A stretch of 64,000 nucleotides of DNA, taken from NCBI RefSeq assembly GCF_009604385.1, contig NZ_WEGJ01000003.1, positions 310,001-374,000 on the forward strand, in the 5' to 3' direction. Both the position numbers and the translations under genes were made by a program. Each line of letters starts with the position of its first letter. Position 1 is the stretch's first letter. The stretch is from Streptomyces smaragdinus. Lineage in GTDB: Bacteria; Actinomycetota; Actinomycetes; Streptomycetales; Streptomycetaceae. Under the pieces are notes generated by a model. That model saw only the letters and a list, made by a program, of their open reading frames with translations. It did no database searches and was not told where the DNA came from. Of the stretch, positions 43,811 through 53,335 are shown piece after piece.

Positions 43811-45700
43811 GTGGCAGGACGGATCAACGACGACGACATCAAGGCGGTACGGAACGCGGTTCCGATCGACGCCGTCGTCTCCGACTACCTGCAGCTGAGG
43901 TCCGCCGGCGGCGGCCAGCTGAAGGGCCTGTGCCCGTTCCACGACGAGAAGTCCCCCTCCTTCCACGTGAGCCCGGCCAAGGGGTTCTACCACTGCTTCG
44001 GCTGCCAGGAGGGCGGTGACACGGTCGACTTTGTGATGAAGATGGAGCATCTGTCCTTCGCGGAGACGATCGAGCGGCTCGCCGCCCAGGCGGGGATCAC
44101 GCTGCGGTACGAGGAGGGTGGGTACACCCCCGGCCGCCAGCAGGGCGAGCGCACCCGGCTGGTCGAGGCGCACCGGGTCGCGGCGCAGTTCTACACCGAG
44201 CAGCTGGGCGGCCCGGAGGCCGGGATCGGCCGCCGGTTCCTGGCCGAGCGGGGCTTCGACCAGGCGGCGGCGGAGCACTTCGGGGTGGGGTACAGCCCGG
44301 CGGGCTGGGACCATCTGACGCGGTTCCTGCGCGGCAAGGGCTTCAGCGACAAGGAGCTGGTCCTCTCCGGCCTCTCCCAGGAGGGCCGGCGCGGCCCCAT
44401 CGACCGCTTCCGGGGCCGGCTGATGTGGCCGATCCGGGACATCACGGGCGAGGTCGTCGGCTTCGGGGCGCGCAAGCTCCGCGACGACGACAACGGACCG
44501 AAATACCTGAATACGCCGGAAACGCCCCTGTATCGCAAGTCACAGGTGCTGTACGGCATCGACCTGGCGAAGAAGGACATCGGCAAGCAGTCCCGCGCGG
44601 TGGTCGTCGAGGGGTACACGGACGTGATGGCCTGCCATCTCTCCGGCGTGACGACGGCCATCGCCACCTGCGGCACGGCCTTCGGCGGGGACCACGTGAA
44701 GATCCTGCGCCGGGTGCTGATGGACAACTCCCGCTCGGAGGTCGTCTTCACCTTCGACGGCGACGCGGCCGGGCAGAAGGCGGCGCTGCGGGCGTTCGAG
44801 GACGACCAGAAGTTCGCGGCGCGTACGTCGATCGCGGTCAGCCCCGGCGGGATGGACCCGTGCGAGCTGCGGCTGGCCGAGGGCGACGAGGCGGTGCTGA
44901 AGCTGGTCGAGGAGCGGTCGCCGCTGTTTGAGTTCGCGATCCGCTCGTTCGTCCGGCAGCACAATCTGGATACGGCGGAGGGCCGTTCCGCGGCGCTGGA
45001 GGAGTCCGCGCCGGTCGTGGCGCGGATCAAGGACCCGTCGATCCGGCACGACTACGCGGTGCAGCTCGCCGGGATGCTCGGCATCCTCGACGAGATGTTC
45101 GTGGTCCGCCGCGTCGGCCAGCTCGCCCGCTTCGCCCGCGAGCGCGCCGACGGCCGGCAGCCACAGCCCCCCGGCCGCGGCGCCCCCCTCCCCCCGGAGC
45201 CGCAGCCGCCGCGCGGCCCCGCGGTCAATCTGCGCAACCCGGCGCTCCAGGTCGAACGCGAGCTGCTCAAGCTCGCCCTCCAGCACCCCCATCTGGTCGC
45301 CCCCACCTTCGACGCCTACCGGGAGGACGAGTTCACCGCCCCGCCGTACGCGGCCGTCCGCGACGCGATCGAGCGGGCCGGCGGCGTCACGGGCGCCGAC
45401 GACGCCTTCCTCGTCCGCGTCCGCGACCAGGCACCGGACGACACCGTCCGCTCGACGATCACGGAGCTGGCCGTCGAGCCCCTGCGCACCCGCCGCGAGG
45501 CCGACGAGCTGTACGCGGGCGAACACCTGGTCGCCGTACGCCTGAAGGCCGTGGAGCGGGCCATCGCGGACGTCCGCGGCCGCCTGCAGCGCCTGGGCCC
45601 CCACGCCCCGCCGGACCAGCTGACGGCCGCGCAGAACGAGCTGTGGGTCCTCCAGCAGTACGACCGCTCCCTGCGCGAGGGCGGCGCGGGCGCCCTGTAG
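43811..45700 (+). CDS. dnaG: DNA primase DnaG
   Basis: The 629-aa protein has an N-terminal zinc-binding domain (Cys41, His44, Cys62, Cys65 in CPFHDEKSPSFHVSPAKGFYHCFGC), a TOPRIM-containing polymerase domain (VVVEGYTDVMA; VVFTFDGDAAGQKAALRAFE) and a C-terminal DnaB-binding helical domain. It makes RNA primers at the replication fork. GTG start; length is normal for actinobacteria. Confidence 0.98.
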   Translation: MAGRINDDDIKAVRNAVPIDAVVSDYLQLRSAGGGQLKGLCPFHDEKSPSFHVSPAKGFYHCFGCQEGGDTVDFVMKMEHLSFAETIERLAAQAGITLRYEEGGYTPGRQQGERTRLVEAHRVAAQFYTEQLGGPEAGIGRRFLAERGFDQAAAEHFGVGYSPAGWDHLTRFLRGKGFSDKELVLSGLSQEGRRGPIDRFRGRLMWPIRDITGEVVGFGARKLRDDDNGPKYLNTPETPLYRKSQVLYGIDLAKKDIGKQSRAVVVEGYTDVMACHLSGVTTAIATCGTAFGGDHVKILRRVLMDNSRSEVVFTFDGDAAGQKAALRAFEDDQKFAARTSIAVSPGGMDPCELRLAEGDEAVLKLVEERSPLFEFAIRSFVRQHNLDTAEGRSAALEESAPVVARIKDPSIRHDYAVQLAGMLGILDEMFVVRRVGQLARFARERADGRQPQPPGRGAPLPPEPQPPRGPAVNLRNPALQVERELLKLALQHPHLVAPTFDAYREDEFTAPPYAAVRDAIERAGGVTGADDAFLVRVRDQAPDDTVRSTITELAVEPLRTRREADELYAGEHLVAVRLKAVERAIADVRGRLQRLGPHAPPDQLTAAQNELWVLQQYDRSLREGGAGAL

Positions 45701-45994
45701 CCCCCGCCTGCGGTTCGGCGTACCGCGGGCACCGGACGGCACCCCGCGTAACCGTAAAGTCACGGCGCGGCCACAAATAGTGCCCGCACGACCCTACTGC
45801 GAGCCCTGTGGCATACAGCACACTGGGTGGCGGTGCCTGAGTCCTCGGAGCGCGGCGGCGCAACCCTGCACAGGGGCAAACCCGCCGGGGATGCGCTCAC
45901 GACATACGGGGCGGAGCGCGGCGGCGCCGCCGCGACCGTTCCCCTGCCGCACGCCCTCGAACCGGCAGTGACGATCACCCTGGAGGTCGCCCCC

Positions 45995-47053
45995 GTGCAG
46001 ACCCAGACCCTTCCCGCCTCCGGCACGCACCCCGTGCCCCGGCAGACCCGCGTCCGCCATCGCCCCGAGGCGGCGGACCCGCCCGAGGCGCTCCTGACCC
46101 CCCGGCCCGAGCCCCGGCCGCCCTCGCGCACCGAATCGAGCGGCCCCTCGTCCGACCTGTTCCGCCAGTACCTGCGCGAGATCGGCCGGATCGCGCTGCT
46201 CAGCGCCGTCGAGGAGGTCGAGCTGGCCCGCAGGGTCGAGGCCGGCCTGTTCGCGGAGGAGAAGCTGGCGGGCGCCCCCGACCTCGACTCCCGGCTGGCG
46301 CTGGACCTCGACCGGCTGGTGGTGCTGGGCCGGATGGCCAAACGCCGCCTCATCGAGGCGAACCTGCGGCTGGTGGTGTCCGTCGCCAAACGGTACGTCG
46401 GCCGCGGCCTGACCATGCTGGACCTCGTCCAGGAGGGCAACCTGGGCCTGATCCGCGCGGTGGAGAAGTTCGACTACGCCCGCGGCTACAAGTTCTCCAC
46501 GTACGCCACCTGGTGGATCCGCCAGGCCATGTCCCGCGCCCTCGCGGACCAGGCCCGCACGATCCGCGTCCCGGTGCACGTCGTCGAGCTGATCAACCGC
46601 GTGGTGCGGGTCCAGCGCCGGATGCTCCAGGAGCGGGGGTACGAGCCCACGCCGGAGGAGGTCGCCGTCCATCTGGACCTGCCCGAGGAGCGCGTCAGCG
46701 AGGTGCTGCGCCTCGCGCAGGAGCCGGTGTCGCTGCACGCCCCCGTGGGCGAGGAGGACGACGTCGCGCTCGGCGACCTGATCGAGGACGGCGACGCCGC
46801 CTCACCGGTCGAGTCGGCCGCGTTCCTGCTGCTGCGCGAACACCTCGAGGCCGTCCTGTCGACCCTCGGCGAACGCGAGCGCAAGGTCGTACAGCTGCGG
46901 TACGGGCTGGCCGACGGCCGGCCGCGCACGCTGGAGGAGATCGGCCGGATCTTCGGCGTCACGCGCGAACGCATCCGCCAGATCGAGTCGAAGACCCTCA
47001 ACAAGCTCCGCGACCACGCGTTCGCGGACCAGCTCCGGGGCTATCTCGACTAG
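45995..47053 (+). CDS. Principal-like sigma-70 factor (HrdA/HrdD type)
   Basis: The 352-aa protein has regions 1.2 ([17 protein letters not shown]), 2 ([56 protein letters not shown]), 3 and 4 ([30 protein letters not shown]) of group 1/2 sigma factors. Its position behind dnaG matches hrdA in S. coelicolor; this identification is likely but not certain. The GTG at 45995 follows GGAGGT at ideal spacing, so the in-frame GTG at 45827 is not favoured. Its stop shares CTAG with the convergent kinase stop. Confidence 0.92.
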   Translation: MQTQTLPASGTHPVPRQTRVRHRPEAADPPEALLTPRPEPRPPSRTESSGPSSDLFRQYLREIGRIALLSAVEEVELARRVEAGLFAEEKLAGAPDLDSRLALDLDRLVVLGRMAKRRLIEANLRLVVSVAKRYVGRGLTMLDLVQEGNLGLIRAVEKFDYARGYKFSTYATWWIRQAMSRALADQARTIRVPVHVVELINRVVRVQRRMLQERGYEPTPEEVAVHLDLPEERVSEVLRLAQEPVSLHAPVGEEDDVALGDLIEDGDAASPVESAAFLLLREHLEAVLSTLGERERKVVQLRYGLADGRPRTLEEIGRIFGVTRERIRQIESKTLNKLRDHAFADQLRGYLD

Positions 47054-48519
47054 CCGGCGTCCACGGGCAGCGCCCCCGGGAACTGCTGCTCGCGCACCGC
47101 GGTGTACTGCTGGCGCACCGCCTGCCCCACCGGAAGCTCGTCCCCGGGCTCGAAGACCTGGTGCGCTGCGCCGGGCCACGGCGGCGGGGCGTCCGGCGAG
47201 AACCTGCCCTCGCCGACGCCCCACGCCCAGGCTGCCTGCCGCGCGGCGCCCAGCGCCGTGTAGTCCGCGGCCTCGGGTACGACGACCTGGGCGCCGAGCA
47301 GCGCCGGTGCCAGGGCCTGTACGGCGGGCAGCTCGGCGGCCGCCCCGAGCAGGAACACCCGGTCGACGGTCACGCCCCGCCCGCGCAGCACCCCGATCGC
47401 GTCGGCGAGGGAGCAGAGCATGCCCTCGAACGCCGCCCGCGCCATGTGCTCCGGCTTCATCGACTCCCGCCGCAGCCCGTGCAGCGACCCGGCGGTGTGC
47501 GGCAGGTCGGGGGTGCGCTCGCCCTCCAGATACGGCAGCAGGACGAGTCCGTGCGAGCCCGGGGTGGACCGCAGCGCCAGCTCCGACAGCCCCGCCAGGT
47601 CCTTGGGGTCCAGCCCCAGCAGCTCGGCGGTGCCGCGCAGCGCCCGTACGGCGTTCGCGGTGTGCACCACCGGCAGATGCATCCCGGTGGCGTCGGCGAG
47701 CGACGTGATGATCCCGGAGGGGTCGGGCAGCGCCCGGTCGTGCACGGCGAAGACGGCGCCGGAAGCGCCCAGCGTCACGACCGCGTCACCCACCCCGACG
47801 CCGAGGCCGAAGGCGGCGGCCATGGTCTCGCCCGTACCGGCGGAGATCACCAGCCCCTCCGGGGTGCGCCCGGCGCTCTCCGCGGGCCCGAGCACCTCGG
47901 GCAGCCCGGCCTCGTGCCCCAGCGCCGCGGCGACCAGATCGCCGCGCCAGGTCTCGCCGGCGGTGGAGTAGTACCCCGTCGCGGAGGCGGCGCCCCGGTC
48001 GGTGGTGCGGCGCTGGGGGCGGCCGAGGAGCTGCCACACCAGCCAGTCCTGCGGCAGCAGCACCTGCGCCGCACGCTGCGCGGCCTCGGGCTCCTCGCGC
48101 CGCAGCCACGCCAGCTTCGTCACGGGCAGCTGCGCCTGCGGAACGTTCCCCACGGCCTCGGCCCACGCCCCGCGCCCGCCGAGCGAGTCCGTCAGATCGG
48201 CGGCGGCGCCCTGCATCCGCTGGTCGCTGCCGACGAGCGCGGGTCGTACGGGCGTGCCCATGGCGTCCAGCGCGAGCACCGCGTCCTGCCGGGCGGCCAC
48301 ACCGATGGCCCGCACACCCTCGAGCAGCCCGCCGCCGCAGGCCTCGCCGAGGGACAGCAGCCAGGACTGCGGATCGATCTCGTACGCCTTGGCCTCGTCG
48401 GGCTGCCCCGCCACCGGATGCGGGGCGTACCCCTGCTTCAGCACGGCGCCGGTCTCGGCGTCGCAGACGATGATGTGCGTGCTCTCGGACGAGCTGTCCA
48501 GACCGGCGACTATCCCCAT
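47050..48519 (-). CDS. FGGY-family carbohydrate kinase (xylulokinase-like)
   Basis: The 489-aa protein has the FGGY kinase pattern: N-terminal phosphate-1 motif [17 protein letters not shown], the sugar-binding region [12 protein letters not shown], the second ATPase segment [14 protein letters not shown] and [16 protein letters not shown]. It likely phosphorylates a ketopentose or polyol. It is isolated from other sugar genes. It is convergent with the sigma-factor gene; the two stops overlap in CTAG. Confidence 0.88.
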   Translation of the reverse strand: MGIVAGLDSSSESTHIIVCDAETGAVLKQGYAPHPVAGQPDEAKAYEIDPQSWLLSLGEACGGGLLEGVRAIGVAARQDAVLALDAMGTPVRPALVGSDQRMQGAAADLTDSLGGRGAWAEAVGNVPQAQLPVTKLAWLRREEPEAAQRAAQVLLPQDWLVWQLLGRPQRRTTDRGAASATGYYSTAGETWRGDLVAAALGHEAGLPEVLGPAESAGRTPEGLVISAGTGETMAAAFGLGVGVGDAVVTLGASGAVFAVHDRALPDPSGIITSLADATGMHLPVVHTANAVRALRGTAELLGLDPKDLAGLSELALRSTPGSHGLVLLPYLEGERTPDLPHTAGSLHGLRRESMKPEHMARAAFEGMLCSLADAIGVLRGRGVTVDRVFLLGAAAELPAVQALAPALLGAQVVVPEAADYTALGAARQAAWAWGVGEGRFSPDAPPPWPGAAHQVFEPGDELPVGQAVRQQYTAVREQQFPGALPVDAG

Positions 48520-48560
48520 GCGGAAATCATGCACCATCGGCCCGCCGCCCCGTACGGCCG

Positions 48561-48848
48561 TCAGGTGTTGCTGGTGCCCCAGTCGTCGGCGGCGGCCTCG
48601 TCGGAGCGGCTCACGAGATGCAGCCGGGCGCTCAGCCCGTCGGGCAGCCGGGCGGACATCTCCCCGAACGCCTTGGCCGCGGCGTCGCGGCCACCGAGCG
48701 CGGCGGCCTCGGCGGCGTTGCGCACGGCGGGGTTCTGGCTGAAGTCGCGGGCGGCCTTCTTGATCTCCTCGTACCGCTCCCGTCCGGCCCGCGCGCCCAG
48801 CACGTACCCCACGGCCATCCCTGCGACGAATGCGATCCGGTACGCCAT
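48561..48848 (-). CDS. YtxH-like small membrane protein
   Basis: The 95-aa protein starts with one hydrophobic helix (MAYRIAFVAGMAVGYVLGARAGRERYEEIKKAARDFSQNPAVRNAAEAAA), the YtxH-like pattern of a GYVLGARAGR segment followed by a charged helix. In Streptomyces such proteins are common and uncharacterised. It is 41 bp upstream of the kinase gene. Confidence 0.8.
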   Translation of the reverse strand: MAYRIAFVAGMAVGYVLGARAGRERYEEIKKAARDFSQNPAVRNAAEAAALGGRDAAAKAFGEMSARLPDGLSARLHLVSRSDEAAADDWGTSNT

Positions 48849-49013
48849 GGCTGCTGCCTCCTAGAGCTCGCCGGTCCGGTCGGGCAGCTGCTGCCCGGAC
48901 GAGGGCGGGTACCCGCGACAATCGATTTCAGAGCACGCCCTGCCATGCGCTAATGTATTGCTCGCAGCGAGGGAACGCCCCCCGGGAGACCGGAGCCGAC
49001 CCCCGCGGAGCAT

Positions 49014-49086
49014 TCCTCCGTAGCTCAATTGGCAGAGCAGCCGGCTGTTAACCGGCAGGTTACTGGTTCGAGTCCAGTCGGGGGAG
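49014..49086 (+). tRNA. tRNA-Asn (GTT)
   Basis: Cloverleaf: 7-bp acceptor TCCTCCG/CGGGGGA with one T-G wobble, D-arm GCTC..GAGC, anticodon stem GCCGG/CCGGC with loop CTGTTAA (anticodon GTT at 49047-49049), T-arm with TTCGAGT. CCA is not encoded. A terminator-like hairpin with TTT follows at 49094. Confidence 0.96.
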
Positions 49087-49093
49087 CAGACGA

Positions 49094-49116
49094 GAGGTCC
49101 CTCCGGGGGCCTCTTT
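49094..49116 (+). terminator. Terminator after tRNA-Asn
   Basis: Stem GAGGTCCC/GGGGCCTC (one T-G pair) with loop TCCG, followed by TTT. Confidence 0.65.
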
Positions 49117-49321
49117 CGTCGTTCCGGCACGATTGGGCCGCAGGGGGTACCCCCGCACACAGACTCGACGGAACCGGATCTTCCGCAGCCGGCGTCCTTG
49201 GGGGCATGCGACACCGCCCGGCCCCTTGGTCATCTGGACAGGGGGGACCCCGGGCGACAGATCGTATGAGCGGCTATGCTGCGGCAGACGGCGCGCACAT
49301 CTGTACGCGGCACGCCGTGAC

Positions 49322-49395
49322 GGGGCGGTAGCTCAGCCGGTTAGAGCAACGGACTCATAATCCGTCGGCCGTGGGTTCGAGTCCCACCCGCCCCA
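49322..49395 (+). tRNA. tRNA with CAT anticodon (Ile2 or elongator Met)
   Basis: Cloverleaf: acceptor GGGGCGG/CCGCCCC, D-arm GCTC..GAGC, anticodon stem ACGGA/TCCGT with loop CTCATAA (anticodon CAT at 49356-49358), T-stem GTGGG/CCCAC with TTCGAGT. The acceptor differs from an initiator tRNA, in which position 1 is unpaired. It could be elongator Met or lysidine-modified Ile; sequence alone did not settle this. The 3' end is the probable integration site of the element that follows. Confidence 0.93.
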
Positions 49396-49402
49396 CCGAG
49401 CG

Positions 49403-49435
49403 GTGCCTGGGAAGAGCTATCTGACCAGGCACTTT
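49403..49435 (+). terminator. Terminator after the CAT tRNA
   Basis: Perfect 8-bp stem GTGCCTGG/CCAGGCAC with a 14-base loop, followed by TTT, eight bases after the tRNA. It is on the element side of the presumed crossover, so the element may supply it. Confidence 0.65.
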
Positions 49436-49494
49436 GGCGTTCAGGGGCGAATCGGGAAGATCTTGACGGCCCTCAGTGATCACGTTTTCACGCG

Positions 49495-49514
49495 TGTGAG
49501 GACACTGTGAGGAC
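49495..49514. repeat. Paired TGTGAGGAC repeats, candidate integrase arm sites
   Basis: TGTGAGGAC occurs at 49495-49503 and 49506-49514, one helical turn (11 bp) apart, between the tRNA and the end of the integrase gene. Tyrosine integrases bind short arm-type direct repeats in this position. Confidence 0.45.
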
Positions 49515-49533
49515 GCAGGTCGTGCGACGAGAC

Positions 49534-51168
49534 TCAGCCACTCGTCTGGCCCACAGGCACTGGCTCCGGGCTCCGGCTGGAGCTTTTCTTCGCTCGCTTC
49601 CTCGCCCTCGGTTCCCCCTGCGCCGGGATCTTCTTCGCTCCCCGGGGCACGACCGCGCTCGTGGACTCGGCCTCGGCCGTCAGGAGCTGCGGTAGGACGC
49701 TGGTGTACGTGTCCGAAGTGATCTGGCGGGAGCTATGCCCGAGCCGCTCCTGGACGACCTTGATGTCGGCCTTGCCGAGCAGAGCCAGCGTGGCCGACAG
49801 GTGCCGCGTGTCGTGCAGCCGGATCGGCGGGAGCCCGGACAGTTCCACGAGCCGGTGGAACCGCCGGCTGATCCAGTCCGGGTGCAATGCCTCACCGTTC
49901 TCCATGGTCCAGACCCGCCCGCTGTCCACCCACGCGTTCTCCCCGGACCACTGCTCACGCTCGCGGTCCTGGACGGCCTTCCACTCCCGCCAGATCTCCC
50001 GGGTCTGGGCATCGAGGGTGACGGTACGGACGCTGTCCTGCTTGGGGTCCTCGTCGTACTGCCGGTAGGCGATCTCGACGGTCTGGGCAGAGATGCGGAA
50101 GAACGAGCCCGTCAGGCTCACCTCGGCCCACGGCAGTGCGCACATCTCGCCGCGCCTGGGGCCCCGGAAGATAAAGCCCTGCCACATTCCCCGGAGTCGG
50201 TCGGCGCCGATGTAATCCAGGAACTCGCCGGTCTGCTCCGGAGTCCAGACCATGACCGGACTGGGCTTCTTCCCCGTCCGTTTCCACGCCTCGACCCGCT
50301 CCGGGGTCCAGACCAGCGCCTTGGGGCGCTTCACGGCCGGCAGCTCGACCATCGCCGCCCAGTTGGTGGTGTACTCACCGCGCTTGATGCCCGCGCCCAG
50401 AAACGAACGCAGGGTGGCGTTGATGCGGTGCATCGTGGCGGCGCTGGTGATCTTCCGCTTGCCTTTGCGGCCCTCGCGGAGTGCGGCATTGGCGTCGAGG
50501 TAAGCCCGGCGCGCGGCCCGACGCTCCTCCACCTTCCCCGCTGCCTGGACCCATGCGGTGTGGGCGGCGTCGCGCGCCGCCTCCAGCTCGACCACCTTGG
50601 CGTGGTGCAGCAGCCGCTCGGCGTTCTCCCGCTCGATCGCGTCGTACAGCGCCTCGATGTGGCGGAGCCTGAGGTCGCGGCGCTTGATGTGCCCGAGGTG
50701 CGGTTCGAGGTAGAGGTCGATGTGCTCCGCATAGCCGTGCTTGGTGGTGCGGGCCAGACCTTTCTTCCTCTCGATCCAGGCATGCAGGTCCTCGCCGACG
50801 GTGGCATCGGTGAGAACGTCCGCGCCTCCGAGGACGTCCCGATAGACCTCTTCCGCCTTCTTCTTCGCGTCGTTCTTCGTGGCGAATCCCCCACGTCGCA
50901 CGCGCTGGCGACGGCCGCCCTTCCCCGCTTCGAGTTCGAAGTAGAAGTACCAGGTACCGTGTCCCTTCTGCGAGAGCTTGGGACAGTTCGCCGCAAGCAT
51001 TCGCAGCTTCGGCTTGCCGTCGTCCAGGAGTATCGGGGTGCCGTCGCCGTCCACGGCGGGCACTCTGCACGCACAGCGGCGGTAGTAGCTCGGGTCAAAC
51101 ACGAACATCCCCTTCGTGTTTCCTCTTGTGGATCTTCTGTGTCGGTCCTTGTCGAACCGATGTTCCAT
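49534..51168 (-). CDS. Tyrosine site-specific integrase
   Basis: The 544-aa protein has an N-terminal arm/core-binding region with an inserted helical segment (residues ~190-250) and a C-terminal catalytic domain. The catalytic residues are visible: first Arg in FRGPRRGEMCALPW, HDTRH, the LGHSS box and the nucleophile Tyr488 in TSDTYTSV. A Lys/Arg/Ser-rich tail follows. The gene ends 138 bp from the tRNA, as expected for an integrase acting at that site. Starts at 51168 (ATG) or 51108 (ATG) are both possible; the first is chosen because the residues between are family-like and basic. Confidence 0.93.
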   Translation of the reverse strand: MEHRFDKDRHRRSTRGNTKGMFVFDPSYYRRCACRVPAVDGDGTPILLDDGKPKLRMLAANCPKLSQKGHGTWYFYFELEAGKGGRRQRVRRGGFATKNDAKKKAEEVYRDVLGGADVLTDATVGEDLHAWIERKKGLARTTKHGYAEHIDLYLEPHLGHIKRRDLRLRHIEALYDAIERENAERLLHHAKVVELEAARDAAHTAWVQAAGKVEERRAARRAYLDANAALREGRKGKRKITSAATMHRINATLRSFLGAGIKRGEYTTNWAAMVELPAVKRPKALVWTPERVEAWKRTGKKPSPVMVWTPEQTGEFLDYIGADRLRGMWQGFIFRGPRRGEMCALPWAEVSLTGSFFRISAQTVEIAYRQYDEDPKQDSVRTVTLDAQTREIWREWKAVQDREREQWSGENAWVDSGRVWTMENGEALHPDWISRRFHRLVELSGLPPIRLHDTRHLSATLALLGKADIKVVQERLGHSSRQITSDTYTSVLPQLLTAEAESTSAVVPRGAKKIPAQGEPRARKRAKKSSSRSPEPVPVGQTSG

Positions 51169-51238
51169 CTTGCCCCAACACTCCAGTGTGGGCGTATCCT
51201 TTAATGACGTTGGCGCGGGGGAGATCGCGACAACGGGA

Positions 51239-51499
51239 ATGACAACGAAAGACACCTCAGTAGCCGCAGCCTCCGGGGCCGGTCCGATGACCCTGGAGGA
51301 GCTGCTCGCGCTGCCGCCGACCGTGAACGTCACGACGGCTGCGCGGGCCCTGGGAATCGGCGTGCACAAGGCTTACAACTTGATCAAGGACGGGACTTTC
51401 CCCGTGCAGCCCCTCTCACTGGGCGGCACGGTGAGAGTCCCTACAGCTGCACTCTGGCGAGTTCTCGGGGTGACACCGCCCCGTAGCGATCATGCGTAG
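51239..51499 (+). CDS. Excisionase-like helix-turn-helix protein
   Basis: The 86-aa protein has a MerR/excisionase-type winged helix (VNVTTAARALGIGVHKAYNLIKDGTFPVQPLSLGGTVRVPTAALWRVLG). Divergent from the integrase, it is probably the Xis that promotes excision. The ATG at 51239 is preferred; the upstream part of the frame shows no conserved features. Start uncertain. Confidence 0.82.
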   Translation: MTTKDTSVAAASGAGPMTLEELLALPPTVNVTTAARALGIGVHKAYNLIKDGTFPVQPLSLGGTVRVPTAALWRVLGVTPPRSDHA

Positions 51500-51596
51500 C
51501 TTTGGCATAACGATTCGTAGGCCATGGCCTAGCCCGTAGGACCGTGACCTAGGATCTGGCGACTGCAGGGGGTGTCAGAGAAGAACGGACGACCGC

Positions 51597-52565
51597 ATGC
51601 CACGGCTCTACGGCTTCGACGACGCGTCGCGACGTCGCCTTCGCGACGATGAGGTGGGCCCGCTTCGCCAGATGGTGAGCCGGGCACTGCAAGGTCAGTC
51701 CAACTCGGACATCGCCACGTGGGCGAACGGTGAGGGGTACCGGGGAACCCTGGGCGGGGAATGGAAGGACGCCTCGGTCGGACGCCTCTTCCGAAACCCC
51801 TCCATCGCCGGACTGCGCTACGACGACGGCGAACTCGTTGACGCCGGCCACCCCGGTGCCATCACCCCCGAGGAGTTCACGGCCCTCGCCGAGCGAGAGA
51901 CGAGCCGCAAGATGGCCCACGCGGCACCGGCCTACGACTATCTCCTGGCGGACGGCGCGTGCACGTGCGGCAAGTGCGGCTCGGCGCTCCAAGGGGCGCG
52001 GACCAACGCCGGAACGCCCGGCTACCGGTGCCGCCCCAAGGACAAGAACGGCCGCGGTGGCTGCGGCGAGGTCCGTATGGACGCCGAACTGCTGGAGAAC
52101 CACGTCGGTGAGTACGTCGTGGCGGAACTCCTCAAGCCCGGAATACGTGACCAGATCCTGAAGGCTCAAGAGGCCGTCCGCGCCCAGGCCGAAGAGCTGA
52201 AGGCGACCATCGCGAGCCTGGAAGGCCGCCGGAGCGAGGCGGCGGCCCTCTACGGAAGCCGCAGCATCAGCAGCGATGCGTTCGTCGGCGCGGACCGCGA
52301 GATCACGGCCAACATCAAGAACGCCCGATCAAGGCTCCGGTACGCGGAGCAGATGGCGAACTTCGCCCTTGGTGACGCCGAAGATCTCGTGCGCTGGTGG
52401 AACACCGCCCCGTCCGCCGCCAAGAAGGCACTCACGAGGCTCTTCCTGGAGAAGGTCGAGGTCTTCCCGGCAAGCGCACGCGGGATCCGCACCATTGAAC
52501 CGGGCCGGGTCGTCCTGCACTGGAGCAAGCTGTCCGGCCGTTCAGACGGCTCCGGGGGCTCCTAA
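51597..52565 (+). CDS. Large-serine-recombinase C-terminal half, no catalytic domain
   Basis: The 322-aa protein begins at the recombinase domain (residues ~1-105; ALQGQSNSDIATWANGEGYRGTLGGEWKDASVGRLFRNPSIAG), then has a zinc beta-ribbon with Cys122/124/127, Cys145 and Cys156, then a coiled coil (~180-260). The N-terminal resolvase domain with the catalytic Ser is absent, and the upstream 97 bp between the excisionase gene and this ATG does not encode it. It may be a decayed integrase or a DNA-binding accessory. It overlaps the next, convergent gene by 24 bp. Confidence 0.82.
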   Translation: MPRLYGFDDASRRRLRDDEVGPLRQMVSRALQGQSNSDIATWANGEGYRGTLGGEWKDASVGRLFRNPSIAGLRYDDGELVDAGHPGAITPEEFTALAERETSRKMAHAAPAYDYLLADGACTCGKCGSALQGARTNAGTPGYRCRPKDKNGRGGCGEVRMDAELLENHVGEYVVAELLKPGIRDQILKAQEAVRAQAEELKATIASLEGRRSEAAALYGSRSISSDAFVGADREITANIKNARSRLRYAEQMANFALGDAEDLVRWWNTAPSAAKKALTRLFLEKVEVFPASARGIRTIEPGRVVLHWSKLSGRSDGSGGS

Positions 52566-53327
52566 GTTCTGTTCGCCGTATGTCGTCAGCCGCTTGCCCA
52601 CCATGGCCAGAGTCAGCCCCGCGATCAGAGCGACAACGGCGAGCCCGGCCAGGAGGGGAGAGACGATCTCCTCGGTACGCAGAGGCCATGGATGACCGAG
52701 GTAGTGGGTCACCAGGTACGAGCCCTTGCTGATCGCGTACGCGACTCCGAACAGGGCGGCTACCGCGGAGACCCCCAGACCCCTCACTGTCCAGACATGA
52801 CCCGTCTGCTTCACGGACCGGGCCATGCCGGAGCAGAGGAACGCGATCTCGCCGCAGGTGATCGCCACATACGTCAGGTAGATCATGAGGTAGACGGTGA
52901 CGCCTGGGACCGCCGCGTACTCGGTGGTGAACTCGATACTTTCGTCCGTGGTCGCGATGAACAACGGCAGCATCGCACCGAGGACGAATGCCGCGAAGAC
53001 TGCTCGCGCGATCAGGCTGGCCTTCAGCACGTCGTGGTTGTAGGACCAGTCAACGAGCATGAGTTGAAGGCTGGCGCACCACAGGACGGCGCAGAGGTGC
53101 GCCCCGAGCTTCGCCGCGTTGCTCATGCCAGTCGCGGAACCGACGAACTCTTCGACGGCGGGCACAGCGAGAACGACACCGACCGTGCAGAGTCCGAACG
53201 CTACGGCGCGAGCGTATCGGGCGATGCGGTACTCGTCCCGGCTGCGCAGCCGCCAGGCTTCACGCGCTGAGAGCACGGTGCCCGCGAAACCGAACAGGGC
53301 ACAGATGCCGAAGACGATGCCAGCCAT
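52542..53327 (-). CDS. MAB_1171c-like seven-helix membrane protein, short form
   Basis: The 261-aa protein has seven hydrophobic helices with charged loops (LSAREAWRLRSRDEYRIARYARAVAFGLC; LMLVDWSYNHDVLKASLIARAV; YVAITCGEIAFLCSGMARSVKQTGHVW). This matches the membrane half of MAB_1171c-family proteins, which usually continue into a cytosolic C-terminal domain that is missing here. The partner XRE gene is 8 bp upstream and reads into it, the usual arrangement. Role unknown, possibly in signalling or stress on mobile elements. Confidence 0.75.
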   Translation of the reverse strand: MAGIVFGICALFGFAGTVLSAREAWRLRSRDEYRIARYARAVAFGLCTVGVVLAVPAVEEFVGSATGMSNAAKLGAHLCAVLWCASLQLMLVDWSYNHDVLKASLIARAVFAAFVLGAMLPLFIATTDESIEFTTEYAAVPGVTVYLMIYLTYVAITCGEIAFLCSGMARSVKQTGHVWTVRGLGVSAVAALFGVAYAISKGSYLVTHYLGHPWPLRTEEIVSPLLAGLAVVALIAGLTLAMVGKRLTTYGEQNLGAPGAV

Positions 53328-53335
53328 GTCGTTTC

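Noticed and set aside
45827..45994. 56-residue N-terminal extension of the sigma factor
   Set aside because: The GTG at 45995 has an ideal GGAGGT ribosome-binding site; the extension has no sigma-factor similarity.
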